A DNA stretch of 64,000 nucleotides from Rhodanobacter sp. GTDB lineage: Bacteria; Pseudomonadota; Gammaproteobacteria; Xanthomonadales; Rhodanobacteraceae. A program made the position numbers and the translations under genes. The stretch covers positions 2,291,562 through 2,355,561 of the forward strand of contig AP031382.1 in assembly GCA_040371205.1 (NCBI GenBank), in the 5' to 3' direction. Below the pieces are notes generated by a model. It had not been told where the DNA came from, did not search any database, and worked only from the letters and a program-made list of their open reading frames with translations. Below are positions 18,257-28,822 of the stretch, in pieces; position 1 is the stretch's first letter; every line of letters begins with the position of its first letter.

Positions 18257-19489
18257 TCAGCTGGACCGCTGGCCGAAGCCCACCCCGCGCGCCTCCGGCC
18301 CCAGCCACGCCAGCGCGGCCAGCACCACGGCCACCACCGCGATCCACAAAGACATCGCGAAGGCGAAGTCGCCGCCGTGCCGGTGCGCCAGCCAGGTCTG
18401 CGCGGTGGCGGTGCCGGCGGCCAGCAGGTTGCCGATTTGGTAGGCGAAACCCGGCAAGGTGCCGCGCACCGTGTCCGGCGAGAGTTCGTTGAGATGGGAG
18501 GGCACCACGCCCCACGCACCCTGCACCATCACCTGGATCAGGAAGGCGCCGAGGCCGAGCAGCCACAGCGAGCCGCCATACATCCACAGCGGGATCACCG
18601 GAATCGCCAGCAGCGCGGCCACCATGATCGCCTTGCGCCGCCCCACCCGTTCCGACCACGCGCCGAAGCACAGGCCGCCGGCCAGCGCGCCGAGGTTGAG
18701 CAGCGCCACCAGCACGAAGGCCGTGCCCGAACCGGTGGGCAGGTGCAGGTTCACCTCTTCGAAGGTGTGGTACATGTCCTGCGAGCCGTGGCTGAAGGCG
18801 TTGAACGCGCACATCAGCACGATCATGTAGGCGAACAGTTTCCAGTGGCCACGCATGGCCTGCCATACATCCGTGCGGGCATGCTCGTGCCGCCCCGCTT
18901 GCCACACCGGCGACTCCGGAACGCTGCGCCGGATGTACAGCACCAGCACCGCCGGCAGCGCGCCCACCACGAACAGGCCGCGCCAGCCGATGGCGTCGAC
19001 CAGCAACCAGTTCGCCAGCGCGGCGAGGAAGAAGCCGCAGGGATAGCCGCTCTGCAACAGGCCCGAGACCAGGCCGCGCGACTTCGGCGGGATCGACTCC
19101 ATCGCCAGCGAGGCGCCGATGCCCCATTCGCCGCCCATCGCCACGCCAAAAAGGAAGCGCAGCGCCAGCAGCATCGTCAACGAGGTGGAGAACGCGGTGG
19201 CCAGCTCGAACACCGAGAACAGCACCACGTCCAGCATCAGGATGGGCCGCCTGCCGTAGCGGTCCGCCAGCCGGCCGAAGATCAACGCGCCCAGCGGCCG
19301 CGCGGCCAGCGTGAGGAACAGGCCGTAGGTAACGGCCTGGTTGTCGGTATGGAACTCCTTCGCCACGCCCACGATCACGAAGGTCAGCAGGAAGTAGTCG
19401 AACGCGTCCAGCGTCCAGCCCAGGAAGCTTGCCAGCACGGTGTGGCGCTGCTCGCGGTTCAGTTCGCGCAGGGACGACAGCAGCGACAT
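18257..19489 (-). CDS. MFS transporter (sialate/monocarboxylate:H+ symporter type)
   Basis: Inner-membrane major facilitator protein of 410 residues with about 12 hydrophobic segments. The loop signatures GRLADRYGRRPIL (between TM2 and TM3) and ESVPPKSRG-like ESIPPKSRGLVSGLLQSGY match the SHS group, which includes NanT and JEN1-type lactate carriers. The FLGWTLDAFDYFLLTFV start of TM1 is also typical of that group. The substrate cannot be read from the sequence. The start MSLLSSLREL at 19489 is chosen over an earlier in-frame start because it matches relatives and is preceded by GGAG. Confidence 0.85.
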   Translation of the reverse strand: MSLLSSLRELNREQRHTVLASFLGWTLDAFDYFLLTFVIVGVAKEFHTDNQAVTYGLFLTLAARPLGALIFGRLADRYGRRPILMLDVVLFSVFELATAFSTSLTMLLALRFLFGVAMGGEWGIGASLAMESIPPKSRGLVSGLLQSGYPCGFFLAALANWLLVDAIGWRGLFVVGALPAVLVLYIRRSVPESPVWQAGRHEHARTDVWQAMRGHWKLFAYMIVLMCAFNAFSHGSQDMYHTFEEVNLHLPTGSGTAFVLVALLNLGALAGGLCFGAWSERVGRRKAIMVAALLAIPVIPLWMYGGSLWLLGLGAFLIQVMVQGAWGVVPSHLNELSPDTVRGTLPGFAYQIGNLLAAGTATAQTWLAHRHGGDFAFAMSLWIAVVAVVLAALAWLGPEARGVGFGQRSS

Positions 19490-19665
19490 GAGGAGCACTC
19501 CGCGGGGCGATGGCACAGGCTAACACGCAGGCACAGCGCAGCCGGCACGCATATCGGCTACACTAGCCGGACGGCTTCCTCGCCGTCAGCGGCATCGCCG
19601 CCCCTTCCCCCTCAGATCGCAACACGGTTCTGCTTGAACGCTCCGGGTTGCACAGGAGTCGTTCC

Positions 19666-21012
19666 ATGTCTTTCGAATCGCTGGGCCTTGCGCCCGCGTT
19701 GCTGCGTGCGCTTGCCGAACAGGGCTACGCCGAACCCACCCCGGTGCAGGCCGGCGCCATCCCGCTGGTGCTGCAGGGCCACGACCTGCTCGCCGCCGCG
19801 CAGACCGGCACCGGCAAGACCGCCGCGTTCGCGCTGCCGCTGCTGCACAAGCTGATCGACGCACCGGCCACCATGACGCGCCGCCCGCGCGCGCTGGTGC
19901 TCACCCCCACCCGCGAACTCGCCGCGCAGATCCTCGACAACGTGCAGGCCTACGGCAAGCACCTGCGCATCAACGCCGCCACCATCTTCGGCGGCGTCGG
20001 CATGGGGCCGCAGATCAACGCGCTGCGCCGCGGCGTGGACATCGTGATCGCCACTCCCGGCCGCCTGATCGACCACATGCAGCAGCGCACGATCGACCTA
20101 TCCGGCATCGAGACGCTGGTGCTGGACGAGGCCGACCGCATGCTGGACATGGGCTTCCTGCCGGCGCTGAAGCGCATCCTCGGCGCGCTGCCGAAGCAGC
20201 GCCAGACCCTGCTGTTCTCCGCCACGTTCGCGCCCGAGATCAAGACGCTGGCGATGCAGTTCATGCGCGAGCCGCGCGAGGTCACGGTGACGCCGCCGAA
20301 CACTGTGGCCGCCACGGTGAGCCACCACGTGCATCCGGTGGACGCCGAGCGCAAGCGCGACCTGCTGCTGCACGTGCTGGCGCAGGACAGCCGCCGCCAG
20401 ACCCTGGTATTCAGCCGCACCAAGCACGGCGCCGACAAGCTGGTGAAGTACCTGGAAGTGTCCGGCGTGCGCGCCGCGGCGATCCACGGCAACAAGAGCC
20501 AGAACGCGCGCACCAAGGCGCTCGCCGACTTCAAGAATGGCCGCATCACCGTGCTGGTGGCCACCGACATCGCCGCGCGCGGCATCGACATCGACCAGTT
20601 GCCGATGGTGATCAACTTCGACCTGCCGATGGTGGCCGAGGACTACGTGCACCGCATCGGCCGCACCGGCCGCGCCGGCAGCGAAGGCATGGCAGTGTCG
20701 CTGGTGAGCCATGACGAATCAGGTCTGCTGCGCGACATCCGCAAGCTGCTCAAGGACGAGATCGCCATCGACCACGTGGCCGGCTTCGAGCCTTCCTCGC
20801 CGCTGCGCCTCGACGCCGGCGCGCCGCGTCCCAAGCAGGGCCAGCGCCAGCCGCGCTCGCCGCAGCGTGGGCAGGGCGGCCAATCGCAGCGCACGCAAGG
20901 CTCGTCGCAGGCACACCGCCCGCACGGCCACGCGCAGAAGCAGGGCAATGGCGAACACGCTGCGGGCAACCGCAAGCGCCGCCACCGGCCGCGCCCCGCC
21001 GCCAAGGCCTGA
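19666..21012 (+). CDS. rhlE: ATP-dependent RNA helicase RhlE
   Basis: DEAD-box RNA helicase of 448 residues. It contains the Q-motif (GYAEPTPVQAGAIP), motif I AQTGTGKT, Ia PTRELA, II DEADRM, III FSATFA, and motif VI HRIGRTGRAG. The C-terminal tail from about residue 390 is basic and low in complexity, rich in Gln, Arg, Gly and His, and probably binds RNA. The NTVAATVSHHVHPVD linker and overall length favour RhlE, which acts in ribosome assembly and RNA decay. The start at 19666 has AGGAG about nine bases upstream. Confidence 0.93.
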   Translation: MSFESLGLAPALLRALAEQGYAEPTPVQAGAIPLVLQGHDLLAAAQTGTGKTAAFALPLLHKLIDAPATMTRRPRALVLTPTRELAAQILDNVQAYGKHLRINAATIFGGVGMGPQINALRRGVDIVIATPGRLIDHMQQRTIDLSGIETLVLDEADRMLDMGFLPALKRILGALPKQRQTLLFSATFAPEIKTLAMQFMREPREVTVTPPNTVAATVSHHVHPVDAERKRDLLLHVLAQDSRRQTLVFSRTKHGADKLVKYLEVSGVRAAAIHGNKSQNARTKALADFKNGRITVLVATDIAARGIDIDQLPMVINFDLPMVAEDYVHRIGRTGRAGSEGMAVSLVSHDESGLLRDIRKLLKDEIAIDHVAGFEPSSPLRLDAGAPRPKQGQRQPRSPQRGQGGQSQRTQGSSQAHRPHGHAQKQGNGEHAAGNRKRRHRPRPAAKA

Positions 21013-21021
21013 TGGCCTTGA

Positions 21022-21576
21022 TCAACCGCCCGGACGGATCCGGGCGGTGAGCACGTGGTCTTCCCACACACCCGCGATCTGCAGGTAGCGTTTCGCGTAG
21101 CCCTCGCGCTCGAAGCCCAGCCGCGCCAGCAGGCGCGCGCTGCGCTCGTTGCGCGGCAGGTGGTTGGCCATCACGCGATGCAGGCCGAGTTCGCCGAAGG
21201 CCCAGTCCAGGCCGGCCTGCAGCACCTCGTGCATCAGCCCCTGCCCTTGCGCATGCGCCGCGACGCCGTAACCGAGGTGGCAAGCCTGGAACGCGCCGCG
21301 CACCACGTTGGCAAAGGTGAACGTGGCGAGGATTTCGCGCCCGTCGCGGTCGAACGCCAGCAGCGGGTAACCGCGGTCCTGCCGCGCATGCCCGCGTCCC
21401 TCGGCAATGGATTGCGCGCATGACTCCAGCGTGCAGTAGGCCTCGTCGCGCAGCGGCTCCCACGGCGCGAGGTGGGCGCGGTTCGCCACGCGGTAGCGCA
21501 ACAGCGCCGGCGCGTCCGCATCTTCGGCAAGACGGATGTGCGTGCGCTCGGTCTGCAGGTGCGGCGAGAAGCCCAA
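21022..21576 (-). CDS. GNAT N-acetyltransferase, RimJ/RimL type
   Basis: The 184-residue GNAT protein has the RimJ-like layout ERTHIRLAEDADAPALLRY at the start. The acetyl-CoA loop is GVAAHAQGQGLMHEVLQAGLDW, followed by HRVMANHLPRNERSARLLARLGF and a C-terminal GVWEDHVL strand. It closely resembles RimJ, which acetylates the N-terminus of ribosomal protein S5, but general peptide or antibiotic acetylation is possible. It is convergent with rhlE (9 bp between stops) and lies immediately downstream of an SDR gene (1 bp), so those two are cotranscribed. Confidence 0.85.
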   Translation of the reverse strand: MGFSPHLQTERTHIRLAEDADAPALLRYRVANRAHLAPWEPLRDEAYCTLESCAQSIAEGRGHARQDRGYPLLAFDRDGREILATFTFANVVRGAFQACHLGYGVAAHAQGQGLMHEVLQAGLDWAFGELGLHRVMANHLPRNERSARLLARLGFEREGYAKRYLQIAGVWEDHVLTARIRPGG

Positions 21577-21577
21577 C

Positions 21578-22327
21578 TCAGCGCTCCTGGTCGGTCGGCC
21601 GCACCAGCACTTCGTTGATGTTGACGTGCGCCGGCCGGCTCACGCAGAAGGCGATCACCTCCGCGATGTCCTGGCTCTGCAGCTGGCGCATGCTTTCCGC
21701 CCAGGCGTTGAGCGCGTCCTTGGTGGCGGCATGGCCGATGTGCTCGCGCAGTTCGGTGGCCACGGCGCCCGGCTCGATCACGCTGACGCGGATGTTGTCC
21801 TTGTACACCTCGCGGCGCAGCGCCTCGGAGAACGCCACCACGCCGAACTTGGTGGCCGAATAGGCTGCCGCATTCGGGTTGGCGATGCGGCCGGCGGTGG
21901 AGGAGATGTTGACGATGTGGCCCTCGCGCCGCGCGCGCATCCCGGCCAGCGCCGCCTGCGTGGCGGCGATCAGGCCGAGCACGTTGAGCTCCAGCATCTG
22001 CCGCCAGCGGGCGAGGTCGGCCTCGGCGACCGGCTCCAGGTACATCACGCCGGCGTTGTTGACGAGGATGTCCAGACGTCCGAAATGCTGCTCGGTCTCG
22101 CGCACAATGCGCTGCGCCTCGCCCTCGTCGGCCAGGTCGGCCACCAGCACCAGCGGCTCGGCTCCCGACGCGGCCAGTTCCTTCGCCAGCGCATCCAGCC
22201 GGTCGCGGCGGCGCGCGGCGACGGCGACTTTCGCGCCCTGCCGAGCCAGCTCCAGCGCGGTGGCCTCGCCGATGCCGGAGGAGGCGCCGGTCACCAGCGC
22301 GATGCGGTCTTTCAGGCGGTTCTGCAT
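21578..22327 (-). CDS. Short-chain dehydrogenase/reductase (classical)
   Basis: The 249-residue SDR has all canonical elements: GASSGIG (14-20), NNAG, the catalytic Ser in NISSTAG and YSATK as the YxxxK pair. It resembles the broad NADP-dependent oxidoreductases acting on small alcohols or 3-hydroxy acids (YdfG-like), but the substrate cannot be told. It forms a two-gene unit with the acetyltransferase downstream. It contrasts with the SDR at 8526, which lacks the active-site pair. Confidence 0.85.
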   Translation of the reverse strand: MQNRLKDRIALVTGASSGIGEATALELARQGAKVAVAARRRDRLDALAKELAASGAEPLVLVADLADEGEAQRIVRETEQHFGRLDILVNNAGVMYLEPVAEADLARWRQMLELNVLGLIAATQAALAGMRARREGHIVNISSTAGRIANPNAAAYSATKFGVVAFSEALRREVYKDNIRVSVIEPGAVATELREHIGHAATKDALNAWAESMRQLQSQDIAEVIAFCVSRPAHVNINEVLVRPTDQER

Positions 22328-22348
22328 GGTTCTCTCCTCAAGAAGTTT

Positions 22349-22487
22349 CCGTTCGCACTGAGCGTAGCTTGCAGCAGCAAGCGCACGCGGGGAAGCGCCA
22401 TGGATGGCGCTGGCGTTGAGGAGCGAGGAAGTCGAAGCGCCCCGCAGCCACCCTTCGACTCCGCTTCGCTGCGCTCAGGGTGAACGG
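22349..22487. repeat. REPIN-like element with 19-bp imperfect inverted ends
   Basis: The left end CCGTTCGCACTGAGCGTAG (22349-22367) matches the reverse complement of the right end (22469-22487) at 16 of 19 positions. The right side includes the CCCTTCGACTCC and GCTCAGGGTGAAC motifs seen in many proteobacterial intergenic repeats. It lies in the 253-bp gap between the divergent SDR and deaD genes. Confidence 0.6.
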
Positions 22488-22580
22488 TGCAGGCAACGGC
22501 GCCAATGAGCGCGCGCAAGGACTGATACAATGCCGCCCATTCTCCCGCATGCCGCCGCGCATGCCACCCCGAGGTTCCCC

Positions 22581-24431
<1,851 letters not shown>

Positions 24432-24513
24432 ACCCGTCATTACCGCTGCAGGGATGGCCTGACCACTGCCGGGCAGCACCGGTGCATCGCTTTTTGCTGG
24501 GCACGGAAACGAA

Positions 24514-24545
24514 ATCGCCGGAGGGGTTGCCCCCTCCGGCGATCT
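24514..24545. terminator. Terminator between deaD and the secreted-protein gene
   Basis: A 13-bp perfect stem (24514-24526 with 24531-24543, arm ATCGCCGGAGGGG) has the loop TTGC. It sits between two convergent genes and probably serves both, although the T-tail is weak. Confidence 0.7.
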
Positions 24546-24578
24546 TCAATGCGTCAAGCGTGTCGCTGCTTGAGGCGA

Positions 24579-25604
24579 TCAGTTCGACTCGGTGAACTGG
24601 ATGTACGGCGAGGTGCCGCCCACGGCGCTGCACGGACCAAGGTTCAGATTGTTGGTCTCGCCCGTCGTGCCGGCGTTGGCCGCGCAGGTCGGGGCGTTCG
24701 TGCTGTTGGAGTTCACCTGCAGGTTCACGGTCACGGACGAACCGCTGTTGAAGGTGGCCGCCGAGCCGCCGCCGTTGCCGACAACGTTGAATTCGGACTG
24801 GTTCCACACACTGGACACGCCCAGCGTGGTGTCAGGCTCGCTCACGGCATAAACCGTGCTGCCGTTGGTGAACGTCACCGTGTCGTTGCCGTTCGCCACG
24901 ACGGAACCGGCCAGCTTCATGTTCGCCAGCTGGGACGCCGGGACCGTGACCGAATTCACGGCGCTGCTGTTCTTGTAGCAACCGTTGTACGAGCTGGTCT
25001 TGTAGGACGTCCAGCCGCCGCTGCGCGGGCAACGTGCACCCTTGGGAATGAACATCCAGTTCTGGATGAACACCTGCGCCACGCCGCCCACATAGCTCGA
25101 GGAGTAGATGAACTGCTCCCAGACCTGGCAGCTGGAGTAGCCGTAGCTGCCGCAGGCCGGCGAGGAACTGCCCACGTTGGTGTTGAGCTGCAGGGTGTAG
25201 CTGTTCGCGGTGCTGCCGCCCGTTTCACTGGTCACGCCCGTCACGACCGGGAAGCTGCCGGTGGCCGAGCTGGTCAGGTTGGACGTGACGGCGGCATAGT
25301 CGTTGCCGTTGCCCACCGTTTCCGCCGAGTTCGTTTTCACATGCGGATTGGAGCGGTAGTTGGTGGCCACGCAAGTGGCCTTTTCCCAGATGACGCTGGG
25401 ATACGACGCCTGGAAGCAGCCCGTCGTGGGGGGACTCATTTGACGCATGGTTTCGTGCCAGGTCTTCAGCGCCTGAGCCTGCGCGGCGGCGGCGATGTCG
25501 GCCGTCGATGCCACAGCAGGCAGCATGGCCGCGGCGCCGACAAGTCCGGCCACCGAGACGATCTTGGCAATGCAACGAATACCGAAAGCGTTCTTGGACT
25601 GCAT
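24579..25604 (-). CDS. Secreted eight-cysteine protein of unknown function
   Basis: The 341-residue product has a signal peptide (KIVSVAGLVGAAAMLPAVAS, cleavage near residue 33). The mature chain is rich in Ser, Thr, Asn, Gly and Val and carries eight cysteines (in TTGCF, KATCV, SPACG, SSCQV, ARCPR, NGCYK, APTCA and LGPCS), consistent with four disulfides in a beta-rich extracellular protein. A Trp/Phe-rich core (VWEQFIYSSSYVGGVAQVFIQNWMF) suggests a beta-sandwich such as a lectin-like fold. I recognise no catalytic motif. A strong GGGAGGG site precedes the start. It is a single-gene unit with its own terminator. Confidence 0.8.
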   Translation of the reverse strand: MQSKNAFGIRCIAKIVSVAGLVGAAAMLPAVASTADIAAAAQAQALKTWHETMRQMSPPTTGCFQASYPSVIWEKATCVATNYRSNPHVKTNSAETVGNGNDYAAVTSNLTSSATGSFPVVTGVTSETGGSTANSYTLQLNTNVGSSSPACGSYGYSSCQVWEQFIYSSSYVGGVAQVFIQNWMFIPKGARCPRSGGWTSYKTSSYNGCYKNSSAVNSVTVPASQLANMKLAGSVVANGNDTVTFTNGSTVYAVSEPDTTLGVSSVWNQSEFNVVGNGGGSAATFNSGSSVTVNLQVNSNSTNAPTCAANAGTTGETNNLNLGPCSAVGGTSPYIQFTESN

Positions 25605-26143
25605 TACACCCTCCCAGGAAGTTCAATAGGTTTGAAGGTCGTTGGACAGGCGCATTCCAACGCCTGTCTTGGTCAGGAAAACGAGCACTGCGACACCCTT
25701 GTGCGGATAACAGCAGCCGCTGTCACGCGCAGGCGGGCGCCTCGCAACCGCGATAGTCCTTGCACATCATCTGAATTTCTCCCCATCCACGCCCAAGAGG
25801 TTTTTGAGACTTTTCGGTGAAAGCCTCCCGTCGGCGGACGCACTGAGGTTATCGGTAACATTCGTTGAAAAAAAGCCCTTTGGCGACGAATGTTCTTTCG
25901 AAAAACCGGCAAGAAAATTCGCACGCAGACAAGCACTACAACCCACTTAATGCTTCGTACAAAACCGGGCCATTCGATGGCCTTGCTTCGCCCATCGGGC
26001 CACTGCATGCATTGCGCGGAAGCGATGAACGCACGATGCCTTGACGTTCGTTTCCCGTGAGCAACGCAGCGTTCCATGCCGCATGGCTGCAAACCGCGCG
26101 AACGCCACTATCTTGGTCTGACTACCTACGGGACCAGTCCGCC
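25605..26143. other. Gene-free AT-rich intergenic region
   Basis: This stretch of about 540 bp between the divergent secreted-protein and dioxygenase genes is less GC-rich than its surroundings. It contains a 9-bp inverted repeat, AACATTCGT (25857-25865) and ACGAATGTT (25886-25894), with a 20-base loop, a possible regulator site. I see no convincing gene. If the dioxygenase used the GTG at 26057 the region would be shorter. Confidence 0.5.
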
Positions 26144-26926
26144 GTGCCCACCCTGCCCAGCCTTTACGTCTCCCACGGTTCGCCGATGACCGCGCTGCAA
26201 CCGGGCGCCACCGGCACGCGCCTGGCGGAACTGGCGCAGGCGATGCCGCATCCCAAAGCCATCGTGATCGCCAGCGCGCACTGGCTGGCATATGCGCCGC
26301 TGGTGGGCGGTGCGGCCGAGCCTGAAACCATCCACGACTTCGCCGGCTTCCCGCGCGCACTCTACGCGCTGGACTATCCCGCACCGGGCGCCCCCGCGCT
26401 CGCCGCGCAGGTGGTCGAACTGCTTGACCGGGCCGGCCTCGCGCCGCGCCTCGATCCGCAACGCGGATTGGATCATGGCGCATGGGTGCCGCTGCGCCTG
26501 CTCTATCCCGCCGCCGACATTCCGGTGGTGCCGCTCTCGATCCAGCCCGAACTTGGCCCCGCGCACCAGTACGCGCTCGGCCGCGCGCTTGCATCGCTGC
26601 GCGAAGAAGGCGTGCTGCTGATCGGCTCGGGCAGCATCACCCACAACCTGTACGACCTGCGCAGCGGCTACAGCGCGGAGCGCGAAGCGCCTTACGTGCG
26701 CCCCTTCATCGGGTGGATCGAACAGAAGCTCGCCGCCGGCGATGTCGACGCCCTGCTCGACTACCGCCGTCAGGCACCGTTCGCCCAGCACGCTCATCCC
26801 ACCGACGAACACCTGCTGCCGCTGTTCTTCGCGCTCGGCGCGGCGGGCGACGGTGCGCGGGCGCAGCGCATCGACGCCGGCATCGACCTGGGATTCCTCG
26901 CGATGGACATCTACCGCTTCGACTGA
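26144..26926 (+). CDS. DODA-type extradiol dioxygenase (YgiD-like)
   Basis: Class III extradiol ring-cleavage enzyme of the 4,5-DOPA dioxygenase family, 260 residues from the GTG at 26144, matching E. coli YgiD (262). Metal-site histidines are visible in YVSHGSPM (H11), ASAHWL, and later in SITHNL and HPTDEHLLP. LDHGAWVPL is also diagnostic. It would use Fe(II) or Zn and O2 to open a catechol ring. An in-frame GTG at 26057 would add 29 residues that do not resemble the family, so the shorter form is preferred. The neighbouring YkgJ gene is convergent. Confidence 0.88.
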   Translation: MPTLPSLYVSHGSPMTALQPGATGTRLAELAQAMPHPKAIVIASAHWLAYAPLVGGAAEPETIHDFAGFPRALYALDYPAPGAPALAAQVVELLDRAGLAPRLDPQRGLDHGAWVPLRLLYPAADIPVVPLSIQPELGPAHQYALGRALASLREEGVLLIGSGSITHNLYDLRSGYSAEREAPYVRPFIGWIEQKLAAGDVDALLDYRRQAPFAQHAHPTDEHLLPLFFALGAAGDGARAQRIDAGIDLGFLAMDIYRFD

Positions 26927-26939
26927 AGCGCCGGCATCT

Positions 26940-27323
26940 TTATCCGGGCGGCAACGGTGCATCCTGCGCGACGTGCGAGGCTATCCAATCCTCCGGCGTC
27001 AGCGGCGTCAGCCCGTGCGCGATGCGCCCCTTGTCGCATTGCGGGCTGTGCCGGTCGAACTCCCAGGACGGCTCCACTTCGCGGCACACCGACGGCTTGA
27101 TCGGGTGGATGCCGCAATGCGCAGCCACGCCGATCTCGCCCACCAGCGCAACGCAACGCGGCGTCTTCGACTGCGTGCCGCGCATCACGACGCGGTGCGG
27201 ATCGAGTTTCTCGGTGAGCTCGGCGGGAACGGTGCCGCCCAGCGCCGGGTCGGTCTCGGACCAATGGAAGGCGATGCGGAAATGGGCGCAACACGCGCCG
27301 CAGGTCAGGCAGGGATGACTCAT
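26940..27323 (-). CDS. YkgJ-family cysteine cluster protein
   Basis: The 127-residue protein has the family N-terminus MSHPCLTCGACC (C5, C8, C11, C12), a central RCVAL, and HCGIHPIKPSVCREVEPSWE followed by QCDKGR. The conserved cysteines probably bind zinc or an iron-sulfur cluster. Family members are widespread and of unclear function. It ends 13 bp from the stop of the dioxygenase gene on the other strand. Confidence 0.85.
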   Translation of the reverse strand: MSHPCLTCGACCAHFRIAFHWSETDPALGGTVPAELTEKLDPHRVVMRGTQSKTPRCVALVGEIGVAAHCGIHPIKPSVCREVEPSWEFDRHSPQCDKGRIAHGLTPLTPEDWIASHVAQDAPLPPG

Positions 27324-27412
27324 GACAAGCCGGGAGAGCGCACCCCGAGGCGCGCAGCGGGCGGATTCTAGGGCCGGCCGCGCGCCGGCGGAAGATACCC
27401 CGCCGGGCGGGC

Positions 27413-28288
27413 TCAGGGATCGCCGCTGAAAGTGTTGCAGCTGTTGATGTCGCCGCTGGCCATGCCTGCCTTGAACCACTTCACCCGCTGCGCCGAGGTG
27501 CCGTGGGTGAAGGAGTCCGGCACCACCGTGCCGCGCGCCGCGCGCTGCAAGGTATCGTCGCCGATCTGGCTGGCCGCGTTGAGCGCGGACTCCACGTCGC
27601 CCGGCTGCAGCCAGTCCAGCCGCTGCTGCGTGCGGTTGGCCCACACGCCGGCGAAACAGTCGGCCTGCAGCTCCTGCCGCACCGAGAGGCCGTCGGCGCC
27701 ATCCATCGGATAGCCCTGCCGCTGCCATTGCCGCACCTTGTCGAACACGCCGAGCAGGTTCTGCACGTGATGGCCCACCTCATGCGCGATCACGTAGGCG
27801 CGCGCGAAATCGCCGGAGGCATGGAAGCGGTCCTGCAACTCCAGGAAGAAATCCAGGTCGAGGTAGATCTTGCGGTCGCCCGGGCAATAGAACGGCCCCA
27901 CCGCGGTGGAGGCCGCGCCGCAGGCCGTGTCCACCTGCCCCTGGAACAGGTGCAGCCTGGGATCGGTGTAGGTCTTGCCCATCGAGGCGAAATAGTCGCC
28001 CCAGGTCTTCTCGGTGGAGCCCAGGATGCGGCAGACGAATGCGACCTGCTGATCGGCAGGGTTCCGGCAATCCACGGCCTGCGTGGGCTGCGCCTGCCCG
28101 CTGGTCTGCTGCACTCCGCTGTCGCCGCCCAGGAAGGGCGTGACGAGGTCGCGCTTGAACACCAGGCTGAGCACCACGAGGATCAGCAGCCCGCCCAGAC
28201 CGATGTGCACGCCGCCCGGCCGGAAGCCGCCGCCACCGCCACTGCCTTGCTCGACGTTGTCGCTGTTCTCGCCTTTCTGCCAGTCCAT
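27413..28288 (-). CDS. Neutral zinc metallopeptidase (YpfJ family)
   Basis: The 291-residue protein starts MDWQKGENSDNVEQ, the family's R/W-rich N-terminus, and has one transmembrane helix (about residues 28-45). The catalytic HEVGH is at 169-173 in YVIAHEVGHHVQ, followed by ELQADCFAGVWA with the downstream Glu ligand. The C-terminus FKAGMASGDINSCNTF is typical. The catalytic domain is expected outside the cytoplasm. The start at 28288 has GGGCGG just upstream and matches relatives; an earlier ATG at 28336 does not. Confidence 0.9.
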   Translation of the reverse strand: MDWQKGENSDNVEQGSGGGGGFRPGGVHIGLGGLLILVVLSLVFKRDLVTPFLGGDSGVQQTSGQAQPTQAVDCRNPADQQVAFVCRILGSTEKTWGDYFASMGKTYTDPRLHLFQGQVDTACGAASTAVGPFYCPGDRKIYLDLDFFLELQDRFHASGDFARAYVIAHEVGHHVQNLLGVFDKVRQWQRQGYPMDGADGLSVRQELQADCFAGVWANRTQQRLDWLQPGDVESALNAASQIGDDTLQRAARGTVVPDSFTHGTSAQRVKWFKAGMASGDINSCNTFSGDP

Positions 28289-28385
28289 GCCGCCCCTCCC
28301 GTGCCGGTCGCGCTGCGACGATAGCGCCTCGCGCAACGCCGCACCATGCCGCTACAGTGTCGCCTCCTTCCGGACGAGAAACGCC

Positions 28386-28784
28386 ATGCTCCAGCAATTA
28401 CCTGAAGTGGTGGTCCTGCTTGCCGTGCTCCTGCAGTTCGGCACGATGTGGGTGGTGGGCCATGCGCGCGGCAAATACGGCATCAAGGCGCCGGCCACCA
28501 GCGGCCATCCGGCGTTCGAGCGCGCCTACCGCGTGCAGATGAACACGCTGGAGGCGGTACTGCTGTTCCTGCCCACCCTCTGGGTGGCCACGCGCTACGG
28601 CTTCGGCGGCTGGGCCGGCGTGGCGGGGCTGGTGTGGATCGCCGGCCGCGTGTGGTACGTGCTGGGCTACCTCAAGGACGCCTCGCGCCGCGGCGGCGGC
28701 TACCTGCTGGGCATGCTGGGCTGGGCCGCCGTGCTGGTGATGGCGCTGACCGGCATGGTGCGCGCGCTGCTGCTGGTCGGCTGA
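28386..28784 (+). CDS. MAPEG-family membrane protein
   Basis: The 132-residue protein has four hydrophobic segments (about residues 5-24, 54-72, 74-95 and 108-130). The MAPEG signatures RAYRVQMNTLEAVLLFLP and IAGRVWYVLGYLKD contain the basic and Asn/Glu residues that bind glutathione in microsomal glutathione transferases. Bacterial members are inner-membrane proteins with glutathione transferase or peroxidase activity inferred. It is divergent from the metallopeptidase gene. Confidence 0.88.
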   Translation: MLQQLPEVVVLLAVLLQFGTMWVVGHARGKYGIKAPATSGHPAFERAYRVQMNTLEAVLLFLPTLWVATRYGFGGWAGVAGLVWIAGRVWYVLGYLKDASRRGGGYLLGMLGWAAVLVMALTGMVRALLLVG

Positions 28785-28822
28785 TTGCCGAAACCGACGG
28801 CGCGCGCGGGCAAGGCCCCCGG

